NCBI GenBank assembly: GCA_947565425.1
Contig: CANOFW010000001.1
Location: 62,001 to 126,000, forward strand
Direction: 5' to 3'
DNA from: an uncultured Lachnospiraceae bacterium
GTDB taxonomy: Bacteria > Bacillota > Clostridia > Lachnospirales > Lachnospiraceae
Length of the DNA stretch: 64,000 nt
This document shows positions 16,737 to 26,201 of the stretch, piece by piece. Every line of letters begins with the position of its first letter. The first letter of the stretch is position 1. Position numbers and translations under genes: made by a program. The notes under the pieces were generated by a model. That model was not told where the DNA came from, ran no database searches, and saw only the letters and a program-made list of their open reading frames with translations.

Positions 16737-19613
16737 CTATGATTCCTCCCAGTAAATCTCAAGGACATCGCCTTCTTTGAGCTCCGCTGTATAAGAGGGG
16801 GATTCGCCATTTAAAAGGGTGACAATGTTCCTTCCATTGCCTGCCTGCATGTCAAAGCCAATCACATCAAATACATCCACAAATACGTACGTCTTTTTTC
16901 CCGTCAATGTCACCGGCATCTTATTCACCACAACATGCATATCCATACCTGCCAGTTTTTTGGCTGCACGTTTGGCAACTCGCTGCTCCGCCCGTTCAAT
17001 GATAGTCGGCTTTATATCGCTCTCTGTCGCTTTCTGCTCCTCTATAAACTTTTCTTCTAACTCTTCCTGGCTAAGTTCACGTTCTGGTTCTTCATACGTC
17101 CTGTCTACATTGCGAATAGCGTCTATTTTCTTCTGTAATTCAGATTTCTCTTTCTTACCATTGTCTGATTCTTCTGAGGATTCTGCTTTTGCTTCTTCCT
17201 CCTTCTTTTTATTGCTCTTTTCCATTTCCGACTGCGGTGTACGGAATGCCTGTACAGTCCATTCAATCGAGAAATTCTCATAGACCAAGGTATCGGCATC
17301 CGCAGGCTTGTTGTTCACGAGTATCTCTTTGTCCATGTCGATTTCCACATCCATGAACTCTATAATCTGAGATACGGTATAATAGCCGCGCATCTCCACG
17401 CGGTCGCCCTCCTTAATCTCGTAATCCGGCATCTCGAGAATTCCATTTACCTCTGCGAACCGTGGACAAGAAACTAGACGGCCATTGACTTCAATGTTGA
17501 GCATAGCTCTGCCGTATTCCTCTAAATCTTCCAGACGGCAAACGGCGTCATGGCCCTGTGTAGAAGGCTCAATTGTAATATCACTGTTCGGCTCCAACGG
17601 CGAATTAATATTTGCCAGATGCCCATTCACACGCACAACCGCGGATTCCCCTGCCTCACCGCGGGCAATTCGCTTTCTGCCATTCACCGTAAAGTTAATC
17701 TCCTTACCACGTCTTGGGAAAAGCTGTTCATTGGGGAAGCCCGCCTGTAATGCCGCATCTACAATCGTCAGCTTATCATTGTCGTAAAGTTTCATCCGCT
17801 CGCCATTAAAGTGTACAAAGATAAAGTTATTCTTCTGGTCATAAAAATTTAGGCAAATACCAATAGGCGTTACCAACAAGGGGTCTTTTTTAATCTCCTT
17901 CTGTTCAAAATGAATCTCTTGCAGCACTTCTTCACCGCGCAGCGCCACACGTTCCTGAGGCAGCCCTAATTCAAAAGAGAGATGATCAATAAAGCCATGG
18001 ATTTTTCCGCCGCCGCCGACTACAAAGGTCGCACTGACAGTCTCTCCGCCGTTGAGTTCCTTAATCTTCGCTGCAATGCTCTCCGCCAAATCATCCACCA
18101 GCGGCTTGAGTAACTGCCACACTTCTTCAGCGGTAACTGTGTGCTTAATCATCATAATATCCTGATATTCAATTTCTTCTTCTATACCTGATTGCAGTTT
18201 GATATGCTCTGCGGTTTTGAAGTCCACCAAATAATGCTGCACCAAAAGCTCGGTCAGTTCATCACCTGCACTTGGAATCATACCGTAAGCAATAATGCTG
18301 CCGTCCCTAGTCACTGAAATATCGCTCGTACCCGCTCCAATATCCACCAACGCAATATTTAACATGCGAAACGTCTCAGGAATCGCTACGTTGATGGCCG
18401 CAATTGGCTCCAACGTCATATTGGCAACCCGCAGGCCGGCAAGTCCAACTGCGGAATACAAACCGTCCACAACATCTTCCGGCAGGAAGGTTACAATGAT
18501 TTCTTCGCTGATTTCTTCTGCTTTATGATTCTCCAAATTAGAAAAAATATCTCCATTCAGGTAATATTTCACTACGGAATACCCTACGCAGTAAAATTTA
18601 AACTTTGTGTCATTGTTCTCATTTAAAATCTGCTGTGCTTTCTCGATACCCAGCAAATCCAAAGTATGCACATCTTCCCTGCTGACAACCGATTCCTCTT
18701 CAAATTCATAACTCACAGTAGTCGTCACCGTCTTTAACACACGTCCCGCTGCTGCAATACAGACGTCGTTGAGCTCAACTTGTAATTGAGCTTCCAACTC
18801 TTTCTTCACCTTATTGATTGTCCGCCCAACACGCCCAATATCATGTATCTGTCCATCTAACATCGAACGTGTTTCATGTTCCTTAATATACTGAGCCATG
18901 ACAATAAATTCATCTTCCTGGCGGTAACCTACGGTACCCACAACATTACGGGTTCCAATATCCAGTCCAAATACCAGGGGAATTCCTTCTATCTGCTGCT
19001 CTTCCATCTGTCCCATTTCTCCTTTATTTTTAATTACCTGCGCAACCTGATAAAAGGCTTCCTCTTTCGTGCCATTATTGTCGATCACAACCTGACAATG
19101 AGCCCGGTACTCTTCCTCCGGCATCTGACTTTCAAAAATCTGCTCAATCTTTGCCGGCGTATAGCCGCGGGAATCCAAAAGACGCTGCCTCCTGACTTCC
19201 TCTGTGGCATAAATATACCAGATTTCATCACAAATTTTATCGTAATGATCTTCAATCAATAATGCTGCTTCGATGATGACGTAATCAAGAATCCGCATCT
19301 GCCGCTGCTCTTCAATCCTCTCCTGGATATATTCTTTGACTGCCGGGTGTACGACCTGGTTCACCTCCTGGCGCAGCTTGGGAGACTCAAACAATTTCTC
19401 TGCCAATGCCGAACGATTAATGGTTTCGTCTTTGTTATAGATTTCCACCGGAAGGAATTTCAATAACTTGTCATAACATTCCGTCCCCGGCTTCATCAGC
19501 ATTTCAGCAATGCGGTCTGCCTCCAGATTCCTCACTTTATAATTTCCCTTCATGTATTCCAGGATGACGGATTTGCCTGCTCCCACTCCGCCGGTGATTC
19601 CTATTACCTGCAT
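16737..19613 (-). CDS. Fused dephospho-CoA kinase and FtsA-like ATPase
   Basis: One uninterrupted frame of 958 residues. Residues 1-195 are a full CoaE: P-loop GGVGAGKS at 8-15 and RQRLLDSRGYTP near 163. It makes the last step of coenzyme A synthesis. From about residue 203 the protein is FtsA/actin-like: LDIGTRNVVG, an SHS2-like region and a second phosphate loop VDIGAGTSDIS. Residues 590-960 are a long extension with ubiquitin-like segments and a charged linker. At the join lie AAAGGAG (19019-19025) and two in-frame ATGs (19016, 19007), so the second half could also be made separately. No ftsZ is near. The long form resembles the FtsA-related proteins of Clostridia more than canonical FtsA. 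Confidence 0.8.
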   Translation of the reverse strand: MQVIGITGGVGAGKSVILEYMKGNYKVRNLEADRIAEMLMKPGTECYDKLLKFLPVEIYNKDETINRSALAEKLFESPKLRQEVNQVVHPAVKEYIQERIEEQRQMRILDYVIIEAALLIEDHYDKICDEIWYIYATEEVRRQRLLDSRGYTPAKIEQIFESQMPEEEYRAHCQVVIDNNGTKEEAFYQVAQVIKNKGEMGQMEEQQIEGIPLVFGLDIGTRNVVGTVGYRQEDEFIVMAQYIKEHETRSMLDGQIHDIGRVGRTINKVKKELEAQLQVELNDVCIAAAGRVLKTVTTTVSYEFEEESVVSREDVHTLDLLGIEKAQQILNENNDTKFKFYCVGYSVVKYYLNGDIFSNLENHKAEEISEEIIVTFLPEDVVDGLYSAVGLAGLRVANMTLEPIAAINVAIPETFRMLNIALVDIGAGTSDISVTRDGSIIAYGMIPSAGDELTELLVQHYLVDFKTAEHIKLQSGIEEEIEYQDIMMIKHTVTAEEVWQLLKPLVDDLAESIAAKIKELNGGETVSATFVVGGGGKIHGFIDHLSFELGLPQERVALRGEEVLQEIHFEQKEIKKDPLLVTPIGICLNFYDQKNNFIFVHFNGERMKLYDNDKLTIVDAALQAGFPNEQLFPRRGKEINFTVNGRKRIARGEAGESAVVRVNGHLANINSPLEPNSDITIEPSTQGHDAVCRLEDLEEYGRAMLNIEVNGRLVSCPRFAEVNGILEMPDYEIKEGDRVEMRGYYTVSQIIEFMDVEIDMDKEILVNNKPADADTLVYENFSIEWTVQAFRTPQSEMEKSNKKKEEEAKAESSEESDNGKKEKSELQKKIDAIRNVDRTYEEPERELSQEELEEKFIEEQKATESDIKPTIIERAEQRVAKRAAKKLAGMDMHVVVNKMPVTLTGKKTYVFVDVFDVIGFDMQAGNGRNIVTLLNGESPSYTAELKEGDVLEIYWEES

Positions 19614-19631
19614 AATCTTCGCTCCTCTTCT

Positions 19632-22370
19632 CTAATGTGCTTCATACCAATCTTTTCCCTGGTTCATATCTATTTCCAGCTTCACGGAAAGCTCCGCTGC
19701 CGCTTCCATTTCCTGTTTCAGAATCGCTTTTACCTGTTCAACCTCATCCTCCCACGTTTCCACTAACAATTCATCGTGCACTTGCAGGATAAGCCTTGAT
19801 TTCAGGTTCTGCTGTCGCAGAGATTCGCTAACTCTAATCATCGCTATTTTGATGATATCTGCCGCCGTTCCCTGGATCGGAGAATTCATTGCCACACGTT
19901 CTCCGAAGGAACGCTGCATATAATTGCTTGAGGACAACTCTGGCACCGGCCTTCTCCTGCCAAACATAGTCGTAACATAGCCCTGTGCTCTCGCCTGCTG
20001 TACCTGCCTATCTAAAAATTGCTTTACGCCCGGATATGTCTCAAAATATGACTCAATATAGTTTGATGCCTCCTTAGTGGTTATGCTTAAATCCTGGCTC
20101 AGCCCAAAAGAACTAATACCATACACAATACCGAAATTGACCGCTTTGGCATTCCTTCGTTGCAAGCTGGTCACTTCCTCAAAGGGTACGTGAAATACTT
20201 GGGATGCCGTCATCCGGTGTATATCCTGCGCCTCCCGGTATGCCTGGATTAAGTTGGCATCCTCTGACATATGGGCCAACACGCGCAACTCAATCTGAGA
20301 ATAGTCTGCGTCAATCAGCACGCACCCCTCTCTCGGAATGAACACTTTGCGGATTTGTCGTCCCAATTCCATACGAATGGGGATATTCTGCAAATTGGGC
20401 TCTGTGCTGCTAAGTCTCCCGGTAGCTGTAATTGTCTGATGGAAGCAAGAATGAATCCTGCCGTCCTCCTCAATATAATTCGCAAGCCCATCTGCATAGG
20501 TGGATTTTAGCTTCGTCAACTGGCGGTATTCTAAGATCTTAGAAACCAGCGGATATTCGCCTGCTAACTTCTCCAATACATCCGCTGCTGTAGAATAACC
20601 AGTCTTTGTCTTCTTGCCATAAGGCATTTTCAGCTTTTCAAACAAAATCACACCCAACTGCTTGGGGGAATTGATGTTGAACTTCTCACCAGCAGCATCA
20701 TAAATATCCTGCTCGACTTCCACAATCTTACCGGAAAGTTCCTCTCCATAAGACTTGAGCTGACTGCTGTTCACCAACACGCCCTCGCGCTCCATCTCAT
20801 AGAGCGTATAGATAAGCGGCATCTCTATCTCTCGATAAAGCTTCCACATGTCACCCTCTTTGAGTTTTGCCCCCAATACTTCTGCCGCCTGCATCGACAC
20901 ATACGCCACCCAACAAGCATATTGCAACAATTCCTGGAGCTTTTCCCGCACTGCCTGTCCGATTGCTAATTTTCCCAGCAAATCCTGCCGTGAGGGAGTC
21001 AGCAAATCAAGATGCTCCTTCGCGATATCGTCATAAGAATAATCATTTTTCAAAGGATTTAAAAGATACGCCCCCAACAACACATCTTCCACATGTTTCT
21101 TCGCTTTCTCTGTGAGAAACAGATATGGAAGCTGTGCTTTCAAATCAAACGTAGACGCCAATGACGCTGCTTCGATCAGTTTCTCCGTCTCTGCTACCAA
21201 AAAATCGCCAGCAATATCCTCACTTGTCAAAATTAGGCAGATTTTCTCTTCACCGTAAGCAATGGCAACACCGACAACTTGGGAATCCTTTTTCTTCTGC
21301 TGCGATTCCCCTTTATCGACATCTGCTTCCAACAACTGTGCCAATGTGATCTGTCCCTCTTTTTCCGTCGGCTCCTGATGAGGATCCGCTAACAAATAAA
21401 ATCCAATCTTTCCCGACTGTTTTGCCTGCTGAAAGATTCTGTCCGCTTCCGATTTCACGGTAATCTTTTGGAAATGCTCTTCCAACGGATTTGCTTGCGT
21501 CTCTAAATCAAACCGCCCCAGCATATTTTTAAATTCCAGCTTCTTCATCCACACATAAGCTTCTGGCGTGAACAGATTGCCCAAGACTGCCTTGGCTATA
21601 TCATATTCGATAGGTGCATTGACTTCAATCGTAGCAAGCTTCTTGCTCATCTGCGCCATATCATAATGTTCCCTGAGATTATTCTTGGCACGCGGCGGCT
21701 TAACCTCCTCAATATGTGCATAGGCATTCTCTATGCTTCCATAAGCCACGATAAGGTTGGTCGCCGTCTTCTCTCCGATGCCCGGCACGCCTGGAATATT
21801 ATCTGCGCTGTCCCCCATTAGAGCCTTGACGTCAATGAATTCCTCCGGCGTTACTTGGTACTTCTCCTTAACGTCTTGGGCATAATAATCTTCAATTTCT
21901 GTTCCGGTGCGCTTCGTCTTGGGAATGCGGATTTTGATATGCTCGCTGGCAAGCTGTAAAAGATCTCTGTCACCTGACACAAGAGATACCTCTATCCCCT
22001 GCTGCTCGCTGCGCTTCGCCAGCGTGCCCAGAATATCATCCGCCTCATATCCCTCTTTCTCGACCACGACAACGCCCATCGCCTGCAACACTTCCTTCAT
22101 GACGGGAACCTGTTGGCGCAACTCCTCTGCCATTGGTTTTCTCGTGCCTTTGTATTCTGCATACATCTTATGTCGAAAGGTCGGCGCATGCACATCAAAT
22201 GCCACCATCAGATATTCCGGCTTCTCCTCCTCTAAGATCTTAAACATAATATTGAGGAATCCATATACTGCGTTTGTGTGGAGCCCTTCTGCATTCGTCA
22301 AATCGGGAATCCCAAAAAATGCCCGGTTTAAAATACTGTGCCCATCAATCAGAACTATTTTTTTACCCAT
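19632..22370 (-). CDS. polA: DNA polymerase I
   Basis: 912 residues. The 5'-3' exonuclease domain fills about 1-290 (EADDILGTLA, DSADNIPGVPGIGEKTA). The middle domain (about 310-490) has the 3'-5' exonuclease position but lacks the DxE metal-binding motif, as in Bacillus stearothermophilus Pol I, so proofreading is not expected. The polymerase domain has DADYSQIELRVLAHMSED (motif A), RRNAKAVNFGIVYG (motif B) and QVHDELL (motif C). It precedes the CoaE::FtsA-like gene by 18 bases. Confidence 0.97.
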   Translation of the reverse strand: MGKKIVLIDGHSILNRAFFGIPDLTNAEGLHTNAVYGFLNIMFKILEEEKPEYLMVAFDVHAPTFRHKMYAEYKGTRKPMAEELRQQVPVMKEVLQAMGVVVVEKEGYEADDILGTLAKRSEQQGIEVSLVSGDRDLLQLASEHIKIRIPKTKRTGTEIEDYYAQDVKEKYQVTPEEFIDVKALMGDSADNIPGVPGIGEKTATNLIVAYGSIENAYAHIEEVKPPRAKNNLREHYDMAQMSKKLATIEVNAPIEYDIAKAVLGNLFTPEAYVWMKKLEFKNMLGRFDLETQANPLEEHFQKITVKSEADRIFQQAKQSGKIGFYLLADPHQEPTEKEGQITLAQLLEADVDKGESQQKKKDSQVVGVAIAYGEEKICLILTSEDIAGDFLVAETEKLIEAASLASTFDLKAQLPYLFLTEKAKKHVEDVLLGAYLLNPLKNDYSYDDIAKEHLDLLTPSRQDLLGKLAIGQAVREKLQELLQYACWVAYVSMQAAEVLGAKLKEGDMWKLYREIEMPLIYTLYEMEREGVLVNSSQLKSYGEELSGKIVEVEQDIYDAAGEKFNINSPKQLGVILFEKLKMPYGKKTKTGYSTAADVLEKLAGEYPLVSKILEYRQLTKLKSTYADGLANYIEEDGRIHSCFHQTITATGRLSSTEPNLQNIPIRMELGRQIRKVFIPREGCVLIDADYSQIELRVLAHMSEDANLIQAYREAQDIHRMTASQVFHVPFEEVTSLQRRNAKAVNFGIVYGISSFGLSQDLSITTKEASNYIESYFETYPGVKQFLDRQVQQARAQGYVTTMFGRRRPVPELSSSNYMQRSFGERVAMNSPIQGTAADIIKIAMIRVSESLRQQNLKSRLILQVHDELLVETWEDEVEQVKAILKQEMEAAAELSVKLEIDMNQGKDWYEAH

Positions 22371-22447
22371 AATCGTCCGGTCTCCTGTCTGTCCCTTTCC
22401 GCTTCCCTAACTAGCCATCTGTCACGAAATCGGCAAAGTAACATCAT
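22355..22447 (-). CDS. Possible 30-residue leader peptide overlapping the polA start
   Basis: Opens with ATG at 22447 (second ATG at 22444), with AGGAG 4 bases upstream, and stops at 22355, 16 bases inside polA in another frame. The peptide is very basic (MMLLCRFRDRWLVREAERDR at its start). It could couple translation to polA. Small size and the lack of a comparison make this a weak call. Confidence 0.3.
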   Translation of the reverse strand: MMLLCRFRDRWLVREAERDRQETGRLWVKK

Positions 22448-22494
22448 ATCACTCCTATTTTACACTATCCGAAGTCTTTTTAAAAGAAAAATTT

Positions 22495-24291
22495 TTATAT
22501 CTCCCGCGTATATTTCCTGAGCCACTCTCGCTCTTCATCATTGAGAAACGGAGAAATTTTCTCATAGACCATCTTATGATACTCATTTAAAAGCCCGCGT
22601 TCTCTCTTTGTCATTTCCTCCGGGAGAATCGCATCTAAATCTATGGGCGCATACGTGATAATTTCAAATTCCATAAACTGCCCATATTCATTTTTCTGCG
22701 CTTTCCGGCAGAGTAATTCATTTTCCGTACGAATGCCATATTGACCTTCCAGATATACCCCAGGCTCATCCGTCGTCACCATGCCCTCTTCCAACACACA
22801 GTCGCCACCCGGTTCCGACGAGTGCTTCCAGCGAAAGGCATTGGGACCTTCATGGACATTGAGTAGGTATCCAATGCCATGCCCAGTTCCACATTTATAA
22901 TCCAGCCCAAGCTCCCACAAAGGACCTCGGGCAAGAATATCCAGATTGGTCCCCCGACAGCCATAAAGAAATTTTGCCGCCGCTAAATGGAGATTGGAAC
23001 GGCATACAGTAGTAAAATACTGCTTCTGTTCATGGCTCAATGCGCCCAGAGACAAGGTACGCGTAATGTCCGTGCTCCCATCCCGATAATGTCCGCCAGA
23101 ATCAACTAAAAGAAATCCTTCCGCGTGCAGCACAGCATCTGTCTCCGGCGTCGGCGCATAATGCATCATTGCCGCATTAGCGCCGTAAGCGCTGATGGTG
23201 TCAAAGCTGACATCCACAAACAATTCCTGCTCCTCTCGGCGCTCTTTCAGGTAATCTGCCGCTGAAATCTCCGTAATCGTTTCTTTTTCGATATGGTTCT
23301 TTAACCAATACATGAACTTCGTGAAAGCTACGCCATCCTTGATATGCGCACGCCGAATATTGGCAATCTCCGTCTCGTTTTTCACAGCTTTCATCCACTC
23401 TGTAGGATTCGGCGCCTGCACAAGCTCTGCCTTCAAGCCGCTGCAAATTCGATAATTGACAATACTTTTATTCAACAGTACACGCTTATCCGACGAAACG
23501 CTTTCAGCATACTCATAAACGGCATCATAATCTCTCATGGAAATATGGTTCTGCTCACAATAATGGCAAACCTCATCATTTAACACTTCTGAATGAACAA
23601 ACCAGATGCACGCTTCCATTGTAATTACAGCAAAGGACATTACCACCGGGACATGCGCAATATCCCAGCCTCGCACATTAAATAGCCAGGCAATATCGTA
23701 CAGCGAAGTTAAAATATGGATGTCCGCCTGTTCTTCTTTCATCTTCTCACGGACTCTTCTCAGCTTGCTCTGCGCACTTTCTCCCGCATATCTTTCTTCT
23801 AGCACAAATACCGGATTCTTCGGAAAGGAAGGGCGTTCTTCCCAAATCGCTCCCACTAAATCCTCCAAGACAGCGAGTTTTCCCCGTTTGTCCTTGACTA
23901 TTTTCTCATACGCCTCCCCATCGCTGGCATTTACGACCCTGCCGTCAAATCCCAGGCAGCCGCCTTCGCGCAAATTCGCTTCCACGTATTCTTTGACTGT
24001 GGGCACGCCTTCTTCTCCCATGCGATAAAGTGTGACAGGACTACCCGAAAGCTCTCCCTGCGCCTGAATAAAATATCTGCCGTCCGTCCACAATCCGGCT
24101 TCTGCTTGCGTAATCACTGCCGTTCCCGCCGAACCGCTAAATCCAGTCAGGTAACTCCTGCTCTTAAAATAATCTCCCACATACTCAGATTCATGGAAAT
24201 CTGAGGTAGGTACGATATACATATCGATCCCACGACCACGCATTTCCCTCCGAAGCGCTCCTATTCTATCAGAAATATTCGCTAATTCCAC
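22495..24291 (-). CDS. Xaa-Pro aminopeptidase (M24B, long form)
   Basis: 598 residues, the long form with two creatinase-like N-terminal domains and a C-terminal pita-bread peptidase. Metal ligands are visible as D in [17 protein letters not shown] in [16 protein letters not shown], and E in TDEPGVY and RTENELL. It removes an N-terminal residue before proline. The start is GTG at 24291 with AAGGAG 10 bases upstream. It lies downstream of ridA, and polA follows. Confidence 0.94.
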   Translation of the reverse strand: MELANISDRIGALRREMRGRGIDMYIVPTSDFHESEYVGDYFKSRSYLTGFSGSAGTAVITQAEAGLWTDGRYFIQAQGELSGSPVTLYRMGEEGVPTVKEYVEANLREGGCLGFDGRVVNASDGEAYEKIVKDKRGKLAVLEDLVGAIWEERPSFPKNPVFVLEERYAGESAQSKLRRVREKMKEEQADIHILTSLYDIAWLFNVRGWDIAHVPVVMSFAVITMEACIWFVHSEVLNDEVCHYCEQNHISMRDYDAVYEYAESVSSDKRVLLNKSIVNYRICSGLKAELVQAPNPTEWMKAVKNETEIANIRRAHIKDGVAFTKFMYWLKNHIEKETITEISAADYLKERREEQELFVDVSFDTISAYGANAAMMHYAPTPETDAVLHAEGFLLVDSGGHYRDGSTDITRTLSLGALSHEQKQYFTTVCRSNLHLAAAKFLYGCRGTNLDILARGPLWELGLDYKCGTGHGIGYLLNVHEGPNAFRWKHSSEPGGDCVLEEGMVTTDEPGVYLEGQYGIRTENELLCRKAQKNEYGQFMEFEIITYAPIDLDAILPEEMTKRERGLLNEYHKMVYEKISPFLNDEEREWLRKYTREI

Positions 24292-24354
24292 TTGCTGTAC
24301 ACTCCTTCTTCCACCTTATATCTTCATATCACATTACTGTAGGAGACGCTTTAC

Positions 24355-24735
24355 TCAATCTTTCTTGACGGCAATCACTTCAATCTCCACCAGTCCGCCT
24401 TTGGGGAGCTTTGCCACCTGAACGCAGGAACGCGCGGGCGTCTCCCCCTGAAAATACTGTGCGTAAACCTCATTGACTTTGGCAAAATCATTGATATCAT
24501 CCAAAAAAACGCTGGTCTTTACCACATGCTCCAAATCGCTACCTGCCGCCTCTAAAACTGTGGCAAGATTTTTCAAGCTCTGGTGCGTCTGTGCCTCCAC
24601 GCCCTTTGGCAAGTCGCCGCTCTCCGGAATCAACCCCAACTGCCCTGAGGTAAAAATCAACCCATTAGCTTCTACTGCATGAACATATGGTCCTACTGCT
24701 GCCGGCGCTTTTGACGCATTAATTGTCTTTTTCAT
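24355..24735 (-). CDS. RidA family protein (reactive imine/enamine deaminase)
   Basis: 126 residues of the YjgF/YER057c/UK114 family. The family hallmarks are [13 protein letters not shown], the substrate-binding Arg in PARSCVQV and EIEVIAVKK at the end. RidA hydrolyses reactive 2-aminoacrylate-type imines made by PLP enzymes. It has its own promoter with an operator-like palindrome (24818-24846). Confidence 0.95.
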   Translation of the reverse strand: MKKTINASKAPAAVGPYVHAVEANGLIFTSGQLGLIPESGDLPKGVEAQTHQSLKNLATVLEAAGSDLEHVVKTSVFLDDINDFAKVNEVYAQYFQGETPARSCVQVAKLPKGGLVEIEVIAVKKD

Positions 24736-24817
24736 ATTTCTTCCTCTTTCCTTTTGTTTATGATTTGAAAACTACGACTGTCGTTAGTATCTACATATAA
24801 CAGCCATTTCATTATAT

Positions 24818-24846
24818 AGTATAAACATCCATGTTTATTTTGTCAA
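24818..24846 (-). promoter_or_regulatory. ridA promoter with an 18-bp perfect palindrome in the spacer
   Basis: Minus strand TTGACA (24841-24846), 17 bases, TATACT (24818-24823). The spacer and -10 contain ATAAACATCCATGTTTAT (24821-24838), a perfect inverted repeat around a 2-base centre. A dimeric repressor bound there would block the promoter. A second imperfect palindrome (ACTACGACTGTCGTTAGT, about 24769-24788) lies between the promoter and the ridA start. Confidence 0.7.
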
Positions 24847-24864
24847 AAAAAACACAAAAAAGGC

Positions 24865-24893
24865 TTGCTTTTTCATTTTTAATATGCTAGAAT
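24865..24893 (+). promoter_or_regulatory. tRNA-Leu promoter
   Basis: TTGCTT (24865-24870), 17 bases, TAGAAT (24888-24893), with a TGC extended -10. It is 34 bases upstream of the tRNA 5' end. Confidence 0.7.
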
Positions 24894-24927
24894 ACTTTTT
24901 GTTCGAGTAATTAAATTACAGACACGC

Positions 24928-25011
24928 GCCGGTGTGTCGGAATTGGCAGACGAGGCAGACTCAAAATCTGTTGTTGGCAACAACGTATGGGTTCAAGTCC
25001 CATCACCGGCA
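24928..25011 (+). tRNA. tRNA-Leu (anticodon CAA)
   Basis: 84 bases with a 7-bp acceptor stem (GCCGGTG with CACCGGC), discriminator A, an anticodon stem around the loop CTCAAAA giving anticodon CAA, a long variable arm (TTGTTGGCAACAA) as expected for tRNA-Leu, and a T arm with GGTTCAAGTCC. CCA is not encoded. It reads UUG codons. Confidence 0.95.
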
Positions 25012-25054
25012 TTCGTAAATTTATACAGAATGGATGTAGATGTATGAAAAGATT

Positions 25055-25097
25055 GTCGCTTTTACAAGTAGAATTTGTAAGGCGGCTGTTTTTTTCT
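25055..25097 (+). terminator. Terminator after tRNA-Leu
   Basis: GTCGCTTTTACAA pairs with TTGTAAGGCGGC around a short loop and is followed by TGTTTTTTTC. A typical intrinsic terminator about 45 bases after the tRNA. Confidence 0.8.
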
Positions 25098-25110
25098 ATT
25101 TATTTCTCCT

Positions 25111-25132
25111 TTACTTGTGATATGGCGCTCCT
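25111..25132. repeat. Distal copy of the rlmH 3'-end sequence (att-like direct repeat)
   Basis: TTACTTGTGATATGGC followed by GCTCCT. It repeats the last 20 bases of rlmH at 26202-26221, with a 2-base insertion. The same relation is seen for SCC elements, which integrate at the 3' end of rlmH and leave a direct repeat on the far side. Confidence 0.65.
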
Positions 25133-25208
25133 AATGTATCCAAGTACGTAAATTGCAAAAATGAATCTTTTTGAAACATTGTCTTCTCAATATAAATATG
25201 AAATACAA

Positions 25209-25237
25209 TAAGGCAGAACATTTCGGTATGCTCTGCC
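25209..25237 (-). terminator. Terminator after the mini-ORF
   Basis: GGCAGAACAT (25212-25221) pairs with ATGCTCTGCC (25228-25237) around TTCGGT. On the minus strand it is followed by TTATTGTATTTC. It lies 15 bases after the stop codon at 25252, which supports real transcription there. Confidence 0.7.
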
Positions 25238-25251
25238 TGTTACTTTCTCTC

Positions 25252-25374
25252 CTAACTAATATGATATTCGTCATAAAGTTCCTGACGGTATTCTTCATCC
25301 TGTGATACCTTGATGATAGCTGATAACCGACCGTCTTCATTATTTTCCATCTGCCCTTTTTCATTGCCATTCAT
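25252..25374 (-). CDS. 40-residue acidic mini-protein, possibly frameshifted
   Basis: Reads MNGNEKGQMENNEDGRLSAI, then a second half ending ELYDEYHIS. It is bracketed by a good promoter (25451-25479) and a terminator. A 16-codon frame (MEDTVSQQGVIESRLK, 25376-25426) with a better SD (AAAGGAAAG) ends 1 base before its ATG in another frame, so the two may be one gene split by a single-base change. I do not recognise it. Confidence 0.45.
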   Translation of the reverse strand: MNGNEKGQMENNEDGRLSAIIKVSQDEEYRQELYDEYHIS

Positions 25375-25450
25375 TTTATTTTAACCTGCTTTCTATCACT
25401 CCTTGCTGGGAAACTGTATCTTCCATAAAGCTGCTTTCCTTTATGGTTCC

Positions 25451-25479
25451 ATTATACACAGTCCCCGGCTAAATTACAA
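25451..25479 (-). promoter_or_regulatory. Promoter of the mini-ORF
   Basis: Minus strand TTGTAA (25474-25479), 17-base spacer, TATAAT (25451-25456). The first SD/ATG follows about 25 bases downstream. Confidence 0.65.
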
Positions 25480-25505
25480 TCATCCATGCCCTGCTTTTAT
25501 GGTTT

Positions 25506-25680
25506 TTATTCTTTCAAGATAACCAGCTTATTGTGGAAGCACTCTACCCGTACACTGCTCCCTGCTTCAAATCCCCATTTCCTGACCCGGTTTCCCAGTA
25601 GCATAATCTGTGGTATGCTTTTCTCACTATTTATTATAGATGCATAGTACCATGCATTCTCATAATTTTCCTTTCCTGTT
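25506..25680 (-). pseudogene. SymE-like toxin remnant
   Basis: One frame ending at 25506 reads SIPQIMLLGNRVRKWGF followed by EAGSSVRVECFHNKLVILKE. This matches the SpoVT/AbrB-like core of SymE-type proteins (a P-x-I-x-L-x-G segment, then aGF-x-x-G and a final LVI). Upstream the frame is open back to a TAG at 25692-25694 but has no ATG, GTG or TTG start before the core, so it looks broken. SymE is a type I toxin family in E. coli; the role of clostridial relatives is not known. Confidence 0.5.
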
Positions 25681-26070
25681 TTAACGCAAAACTACTGTTT
25701 TATCATTCTTTATCAACTCTCTTTTATCTCTTCCATCTGGCACAAATCTAAATACGATAAATTCAGTTATGTCATCTGTATCATTCTCAAATGTGTGAAT
25801 ACTATCATGAACCTTTATAATATCGTTTTTTACTGCATAACAAGATTTTTCAACGCCATCTTCGTCTATATATTTACACAGTATTTTCCCTCTCGTAATC
25901 AAAAGGGTTTCATCAATTTTTTCATGAAAATGCCATTCTTGAATGGTATGCGGCATAATTTTATTCAAGTGGATCTCAGATTCCTCAAAAATATAATAAT
26001 TGACCTCTGTGCCAGTTTCTTTTTGCACATAGATTGATTCTTCTTTATGTATCACTTCAAAATTCGGCAT
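25681..26070 (-). CDS. Cupin-domain protein
   Basis: 129 residues. A single cupin barrel is indicated by WHFHEKIDETLLITRGK, with the His and Glu of motif 1, and HDSIHTFENDTDD of motif 2. No other domain is present. The ligand is unknown. It is the only intact-looking gene of substance between the rlmH-end repeats and is AT-richer than its neighbours. Confidence 0.8.
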   Translation of the reverse strand: MPNFEVIHKEESIYVQKETGTEVNYYIFEESEIHLNKIMPHTIQEWHFHEKIDETLLITRGKILCKYIDEDGVEKSCYAVKNDIIKVHDSIHTFENDTDDITEFIVFRFVPDGRDKRELIKNDKTVVLR

Positions 26071-26201
26071 AGCTAAACCTCTCCATTTTCTCTTTTACCG
26101 TTAATTCTTGTACATTTAGAATTTTAAGTCAGAATCGCTGCACACTCCCATGGGGTAAAATACAACTCTTATTCTGCCTGAACTTCTGTTCCCTTTCGCA
26201 C

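Noticed and set aside
25131-25370. 79-codon open frame on the minus strand
   Set aside because: It overlaps the better-supported 40-codon frame and runs through that unit's terminator hairpin.
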